Below, in pieces: positions 5,671 through 9,708 of a stretch of DNA of 9,708 nt. The DNA comes from Syntrophales bacterium (GTDB lineage Bacteria; Desulfobacterota; Syntrophia; Syntrophales; UBA8958): contig JALNVY010000082.1 in NCBI GenBank assembly GCA_023231165.1, forward strand, positions 1 to 9,708, given 5' to 3'. Both the position numbers and the translations under genes were made by a program. The notes below the pieces were generated by a model that was not told the DNA's origin, ran no database searches, and saw only the letters and a list, made by a program, of their open reading frames with translations. Position 1 is the stretch's first letter; the number at the start of each line of letters is the position of its first letter.

Positions 5671-6591
5671 ATGGTGAATAACAAGAAAAGTTTTGCGTCT
5701 CAATTGAGAAGTGGAGATTTCGTCGTTACGGCCGAATACTTGCCGAAGGCGGAAACGGAGGGCGCGGCGATTAAAACGGCCCTGCAAGCGCTGAAGGAAG
5801 TGCCGTCAGCGGTCAATGTGGCGGATAATCCTTTCGGAATTGTCATGTCCAGCTTGGCCGCAGCGGTTATCCTTGCTCAGTCAGGGATCGAACCCGTTTA
5901 CCAGGTTGTTACCCGTGACAGAAACCGTATCGCCATCCAATCCGACTTGTTGGGTGCGGCGGCCTTGGGGATCAGGAACGTCCTGTGCCTCTCCGGTTAT
6001 CATCAGACTTTAACGGATAATCCTGAGTCAGCGAATGTATATGACCTCGATTCCACGCAGTTGCTCCATATCATAAAAAAGATGCGTGAACAGGGCGAAC
6101 TTCTGAACGGTGAAAAGATAAACGGCGCCTTTCCAGTCATGACGGGCGCCGTCGCCAATCCATACCTTAAGCCCGTTGACCTGAGCATCATCAGGCTTAC
6201 ACAAAAAGTCGAAGCCGGGGCGGAATTTATCCAGACGCATGCCGTATTCAATATTGATGAATTCCAAAATTGGTTTGATGCAGTTAAGCAGACGGGCCTT
6301 GCCGACAAGACGGCGATTATCGCCGGTGTCTTTCCTCTGGACAGTGCTGAAGAAGCGGAATTTCTCCTTAATAAATACACGGAGTTCCAAATACCTGCCG
6401 TTATCATTGAAAGATTGAAAGCTGCCGGAGACAGGGAAGCACAGAAGAAGGAGGGCCTGGCTATTTGCGTGGAAATAATCAATAAACTTAAAAATATAAA
6501 TGGATTACGGGGGATACATATCCTCTCCGGCGGGAAAGAAGAAACGTTACCAGATATTTTATCAGCCTCCGGATTGTCCGGCAAGCGTTAG
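5671..6591 (+). CDS. metF: Methylenetetrahydrofolate reductase, MetF type
   Basis: This 306-aa TIM-barrel flavoprotein would reduce methylene-THF to methyl-THF. The N-terminal Glu segment VVTAEYLPKAE (residues 18-28, E22) fits the barrel-strand Glu of MetF. NVADNPFG, TRDRNRIAIQSDLLGAAALG (82-101), RNVLCLSG and VYDLDSTQLL (123-132) are typical of the MetF subfamily found in acetogens and other anaerobes; later GAEFIQTHAVF and PAVIIERL complete the barrel. Length is normal for a MetF without the eukaryotic regulatory domain. I start at ATG 5671 rather than upstream in-frame codons because family homology begins just after it; GTG at 5674 is an alternative that better suits the GGGTG at 5663-5667. 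Acetogen MetF often needs MetV and Hdr-type partners, and only an MvhD-like gene accompanies it here. Function in C1 metabolism is by homology; a special role in this operon is inferred. Confidence 0.85.
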   Translation: MVNNKKSFASQLRSGDFVVTAEYLPKAETEGAAIKTALQALKEVPSAVNVADNPFGIVMSSLAAAVILAQSGIEPVYQVVTRDRNRIAIQSDLLGAAALGIRNVLCLSGYHQTLTDNPESANVYDLDSTQLLHIIKKMREQGELLNGEKINGAFPVMTGAVANPYLKPVDLSIIRLTQKVEAGAEFIQTHAVFNIDEFQNWFDAVKQTGLADKTAIIAGVFPLDSAEEAEFLLNKYTEFQIPAVIIERLKAAGDREAQKKEGLAICVEIINKLKNINGLRGIHILSGGKEETLPDILSASGLSGKR

Positions 6592-6614
6592 CATGACAAG
6601 GTCGAACTGATTCT

Positions 6615-8021
6615 ATGCCAGAAAAATATCACATTACAACAAAACCTGTCCCTCCCAGACGTCCGCGTATCGGCAAGTACGGCATCGTCGATTGGCGGGA
6701 AGATTGTGCAAGGTGCCATAACTGTGTCAAGAAGGCTTGCGTGTATGACCGGCACCGCGATGAGATTAAATATATAAGGGATCTCGAGACCGTGGATGCC
6801 CTTTTCTTCGACTGCATGGGCTGCTTTTCCTGTGTTCAGGATTGTACCAAAAACCTTTTATGCCTCACTATTAATCCTGAATATGAAAAGCTCGGGAACA
6901 GCTACTGGACGCCCGAGATTATTCTAACAACGTGGGCTCAGGCGGAGACGGCTAAAATTCCCGTTTCCGGAGCAGGTTATGGCGGGAAATTTTCCGGTTA
7001 CGGTTTTGATTCGATGTGGACCGATATGTCGGAAATCGTGCGGCCGACCCGGGACGGAATTCACGGACGCGAGTATATCAGTTCCGCCGTCGACATCGGG
7101 CATAATTCATCTTTTCTCGTCTTGAACGGTGATGACGTAGTTTCGCCTCTGTCTCCGATCCTGTCCACTCCCATGCCCCTCGTTATTGATAGAATACCGG
7201 ACAAGTATGCCCTCCCGAAGCTCGATGCGATCATCGTTGAAACGGCGGTCAAGACCGGGCTCATTACCCTGGTGGATGCCCGAAAATGGCCCCTCGCAGG
7301 TGTTGATGCCGACAAATGCCTACCCCACATCGCCTTTTATTTTGCTGCCGGCGCCGCAATGCTGTCCGAGGAAATTTTGAAAAAAACGCAGTTAGCCGAA
7401 ATAGAAGACGACAGGAATGTTAAGAGCCGCATCCGTGCACTGAAACAAATCCATCCCGGGATTGTCGTTGCCGTGCGAGTGGAATTGACTGCCGGCGGTA
7501 TGCAACGGGCCATCGATCTTGCCGATGAGGACGTCGAGGTTATTCATATCGTAGCGGATAGCAACGGCAGGGAAATCGGATCGGAACACCCCATGTTCAT
7601 TAAGGATATGATCCGTAAGGTGCACAGGTCTCTGATCGAAAACGGCAGGAGAGATGACGTGACCATCATCGCCGGAGGCGGCATCGCCCTTCCGGAACAT
7701 ATGGTAAAAGGTGTTCTGTGCGGCGCCGATCTTGTATCGATTGATCTGCCTCTGCTGGTGGGACTTGAATGTCACCTGTGTCATCAGTGCGGGGATAGCC
7801 ATACCTGTCCTGCTAAAATTCAGGAAATCAGTCTAAGTTACGGCGTCGGAAGAATGACCAATTTAATCAGCGCCTGGCATGACCAGTTGGTTGAATTGAT
7901 GGGCGCCATGGGTATGCGTGATGCCCGGCGTCTGAGAGGAGACGTAGGAAGGGCCATGTTTTTTGAGCAACTCGAGGAGGAAGCTTTTGGCAGACTTTTT
8001 GGAAATAGATTGCAAGCTTGA
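6615..8021 (+). CDS. Ferredoxin-fused, degenerate glutamate-synthase-like subunit
   Basis: The 468-aa protein has two N-terminal 4Fe-4S motifs: C31-x2-C34-x2-C37-x4-C42 (fourth Cys one residue later than usual) and C67-x2-C70-x2-C73-x3-C77. After these comes a barrel related to the glutamate synthase central/FMN domain (about 150-385) and a C-terminal Cys cluster C386-x2-C389-x2-C392-x5-C398. Its end (WHDQLVELMGAMGMRDARRLRG, 421-442) parallels the end of the next gene's product, so the two are paralogues. The GOGAT signature stretches are missing or altered: no QGAKPG, the strand with a catalytic-type Lys reads VAVRVELTAGG, and the GGxGGTGA phosphate loop is replaced by ADSNGREIG. FMN binding is therefore doubtful; a structural or electron-wiring role is likely. 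The gene begins 23 nt after metF with a weak ribosome site and its end overlaps the next gene, which implies translational coupling. Confidence 0.75.
   Translation: MPEKYHITTKPVPPRRPRIGKYGIVDWREDCARCHNCVKKACVYDRHRDEIKYIRDLETVDALFFDCMGCFSCVQDCTKNLLCLTINPEYEKLGNSYWTPEIILTTWAQAETAKIPVSGAGYGGKFSGYGFDSMWTDMSEIVRPTRDGIHGREYISSAVDIGHNSSFLVLNGDDVVSPLSPILSTPMPLVIDRIPDKYALPKLDAIIVETAVKTGLITLVDARKWPLAGVDADKCLPHIAFYFAAGAAMLSEEILKKTQLAEIEDDRNVKSRIRALKQIHPGIVVAVRVELTAGGMQRAIDLADEDVEVIHIVADSNGREIGSEHPMFIKDMIRKVHRSLIENGRRDDVTIIAGGGIALPEHMVKGVLCGADLVSIDLPLLVGLECHLCHQCGDSHTCPAKIQEISLSYGVGRMTNLISAWHDQLVELMGAMGMRDARRLRGDVGRAMFFEQLEEEAFGRLFGNRLQA
7975..7980 (+). promoter_or_regulatory. Ribosome binding site fixing a TTG start
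   Basis: AGGAGG, a perfect Shine-Dalgarno core, lies 6 nt before TTG 7987-7989 and inside the end of the preceding gene. It decides the start of the second glutamate-synthase-like gene in favour of 7987 over the in-frame TTG at 7963. Confidence 0.75.
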
Positions 8022-9573
8022 AGATATCATCCCGGAAAAAACAAGGAAGACCCGTACGCCTCAATTCAAACAGGCGCGTACGGTACGGCCGGCTCCGCCC
8101 CGATACCGGAATGAGATCTCCAAATATATTATCCTGAGAAACGAAGAACTTTGTCTCAAATGCGGCAAATGCGTCGAAATATGTCCCCAGGGCGTGCATG
8201 TGAAAAGTCTTGGGTATAAGTATTTTGCCCAGCCGCATAGTCATCTCTGTTTTGGCCCGGTATGCGAGAAAAAAGGATGTTATTGCATTACCGCATGTCC
8301 TCAGGGCGCCTTGCGCATCCAGGAGAACCCGATGATGAAAGCCCTTGGCGATTACCGCTGGCCTGCCGAGATGATTCTCGCCACCTGGAAGATGGCGGAA
8401 AACGGGGAATGCCCTTCCGAAGATTACGGGTATGACTTCGAGACGGGAAAATCAGAGGGAGGATTCGACCGCATCCGGTTTAAATTTCCGGACCGCCCGC
8501 CCGTCGAACTTAAAGACGAAGAAATCGATACGAGTATTGAACTGAATCGCCGCCACGACGGACGCGCCCGGATCAGGATCGATGTCCCGTGGTATGGCGG
8601 CGGCATGTCCTTCGGTTCCGTCAGCAATACGACCCAGCTTTCCAAGGCGCGGGCGGCCGTGGCGTGGAATACCTTCTCGTGCACGGGCGAGGGCGGTTTC
8701 ATGGAACGGATGAGGCCGTACGACGATCATATGATCACCCAGGTCGCCACGGGCCTTTTTGGCGTCCGGGAAGAAACCATCCAACGCGTTCCGATTGTGG
8801 AATTCAAATACGCCCAGGGCGCCAAACCGGGTTTGGGGGGGCATCTGCTGGGAGATAAAAATACCCAGGCCGTCGCCAAGATGCGCGAGACCGTCATCGG
8901 GATATCCCTGTTCTCCCCCTTTCCCTTCCACAGCGTCTATTCCATCGAAGATCATCAGAAGCACATCGACTGGGTCAAGCATATCAACCGGCGGGCGCTG
9001 ATCTCGACCAAGGTATCGACGCCCAACGATGTGGACATGGTTGCCGTGGGAAGCTACTCCGCGGGGACGCATATCATTCACCTGGACGGCGGTTACGGCG
9101 GTACGGGCGCCGCCCCGGACATTGCCAAGAAAAATATCGCCATGCCGATTGAATACGCCATTCCCAAGGTGCATAATTTCCTTATGGCGGAAGGTGCGCG
9201 GGAGCAGGTGACGCTGGTGGCCAGCGGCGGGATACGCAACCCTTACGACGTCGCCAAGGCGATCGCCCTCGGCGCCGACGGCGTGGTCATCGGCACAGTG
9301 GAAATGGTGGCCCTGGGCTGCGTCCGCTGCAATCGCTGTTCGGCAGGTCGCGGATGTCCCCGCTGTATCGCCACGACAGATAAGACGCTGGCAGCCAAAA
9401 TAGATCTTGAATGGGGAGCTCAGCGGTTGATTAACACCTATAACGCCTGGAGAAACGAAGTCGTCAGCATTCTCCGCCGGTTGGGTTTGAGAAGCGTATC
9501 CGAACTCAGGGGGCGTTCCGATCTCCTGATGCATCTTGATTATACGAATGTAGTTGTGGAGCGTGAAGCGTGA
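7987..9573 (+). CDS. Ferredoxin-fused FMN glutamate synthase central-domain protein (split GltB type)
   Basis: The 528-aa product has an N-terminal ferredoxin-like part with CLKCGKCVEIC (56-66) and further Cys at 88, 93, 98, 100 and 104. A complete glutamate synthase central/FMN domain follows: WYGGGMSFGSVS (202-213), YAQGAKPGLGG (275-285), ISTKVSTPNDV with K342, GGYGGTGAAP (368-377), ASGGIRNPYDV (412-422) and a C-terminal cluster GCVRCNRC...CPRC (444-460) for the Fe-S centre beside FMN. This is the layout of the archaeal-type split GltB synthase subunit, which converts 2-oxoglutarate plus ammonia delivered by a glutaminase subunit into glutamate. The TTG at 7987 is taken as start because of the perfect AGGAGG; the gene overlaps the previous one by 35 nt and the next by 4 nt. 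All family motifs look intact, so it should be the catalytic member of the pair. The true product (glutamate or another amination) is inferred. Confidence 0.88.
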   Translation: MADFLEIDCKLEDIIPEKTRKTRTPQFKQARTVRPAPPRYRNEISKYIILRNEELCLKCGKCVEICPQGVHVKSLGYKYFAQPHSHLCFGPVCEKKGCYCITACPQGALRIQENPMMKALGDYRWPAEMILATWKMAENGECPSEDYGYDFETGKSEGGFDRIRFKFPDRPPVELKDEEIDTSIELNRRHDGRARIRIDVPWYGGGMSFGSVSNTTQLSKARAAVAWNTFSCTGEGGFMERMRPYDDHMITQVATGLFGVREETIQRVPIVEFKYAQGAKPGLGGHLLGDKNTQAVAKMRETVIGISLFSPFPFHSVYSIEDHQKHIDWVKHINRRALISTKVSTPNDVDMVAVGSYSAGTHIIHLDGGYGGTGAAPDIAKKNIAMPIEYAIPKVHNFLMAEGAREQVTLVASGGIRNPYDVAKAIALGADGVVIGTVEMVALGCVRCNRCSAGRGCPRCIATTDKTLAAKIDLEWGAQRLINTYNAWRNEVVSILRRLGLRSVSELRGRSDLLMHLDYTNVVVEREA

Positions 9574-9708
9574 ATAACGACCTGATACAACGACTGATAG
9601 ACTCTAAAAAGAAACTCATCGATGGATTCGATCTGCCGGCAACGGTCAGAAAGAGCGAAGAAGAGGGTGGGTGCGGTGTGGTCGGTTTCTGCTGTACCGA
9701 GCCCGTTC
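9570..9708 (+). CDS. Class II glutamine amidotransferase (GltB1-like glutaminase), N-terminal part
   Basis: A GTG at 9570 overlaps the preceding stop codon (GTGA junction) and opens 46 codons to the window edge. After a charged leader of about 30 residues comes GGCGVVGFCC (33-42). The C-G-V-V-G pattern is the nucleophile motif of class II amidotransferases, with C35 as the predicted nucleophile. In mature class II enzymes that Cys is usually N-terminal, so either the leader is cleaved or, as in some archaeal-type GltB1 subunits, it stays inside. As the next operon gene it would supply ammonia to the synthase subunit before it. An amidophosphoribosyltransferase or asparagine-synthase-type relative cannot be excluded from 46 residues, but the context favours a glutamate synthase glutaminase subunit. 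Confidence 0.7.
   Translation, partial: MNNDLIQRLIDSKKKLIDGFDLPATVRKSEEEGGCGVVGFCCTEPV

Noticed and set aside
6003..6584. A 193-codon minus-strand open frame opposite metF
   Set aside because: Shadow of metF; Ser/Pro-rich translation without motifs.
7963..7986. Upstream TTG start for the second glutamate-synthase-like gene
   Set aside because: The perfect AGGAGG is positioned for TTG 7987, and 7963 has no comparable site.
8452..9534. A 360-codon minus-strand open frame
   Set aside because: It lies wholly opposite the intact glutamate synthase domain gene, and its translation resembles no family.

Overview
The window looks like a chromosomal segment from an anaerobic bacterium, most likely a Desulfobacterota/Deltaproteobacteria-type organism of syntrophic or sulfate-reducing habit. 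This is an inference from gene content: an NrpR-type nitrogen regulator beside glutamate dehydrogenase, an MvhD/FlpD-like electron-transfer subunit beside a MetF-type methylenetetrahydrofolate reductase, ferredoxin-fused glutamate-synthase-like proteins, and a DUF3141 (PHA-synthetase-like) gene. No rRNA, tRNA, CRISPR array, intact transposase or phage gene was found.

Layout. (1) 1-530, minus strand: the N-terminal 176 codons of a DUF3141 protein, cut by the window edge. (2) 750-1805, plus strand: a stand-alone, divergently transcribed aldolase of the dihydrodipicolinate synthase/N-acetylneuraminate lyase superfamily with the Schiff-base Lys but without the Arg expected in true DapA. It is followed by a strong hairpin terminator and a short motif like those scattered near REP-associated transposases. 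(3) 4322-1917, minus strand: a two-gene nrpR-gdhA unit. Its upstream region holds a GGAA-N5-TTCC dyad inside a probable promoter, a perfect 22-bp tandem duplication carrying the -35 hexamer, and a 10-bp inverted repeat over the start codon. (4) 4410-5195: about 790 bp of AT-rich intergenic DNA with scattered promoter-like and palindromic elements and no convincing protein gene. (5) 5196-9708, plus strand: a tightly packed operon of an MvhD/FlpD-like subunit, a MetF-like reductase, two overlapping ferredoxin + glutamate-synthase-barrel proteins, and the start of a class II glutamine amidotransferase that runs off the window.

How they fit together. GDH makes glutamate from ammonium and 2-oxoglutarate, and NrpR in methanogens is a 2-oxoglutarate-responsive repressor, so nrpR-gdhA reads as a nitrogen/2-oxoglutarate control unit. 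The plus-strand operon has parts of a split, archaeal-type glutamate synthase: a glutaminase piece, an FMN/Fe-S synthase piece, and a second synthase-like piece that has lost the flavin/catalytic motifs. These are placed with redox modules normally met in Hdr-type electron-bifurcating complexes. The attractive but unproven reading is a multi-subunit flavin/Fe-S complex that links glutamate synthesis, or a derived amidotransferase-dependent reaction, to C1-folate or low-potential electron carriers. The partner genes that would decide this (a GXGXG subunit, an HdrA or GltD-like flavoprotein, MetV) are not in view.
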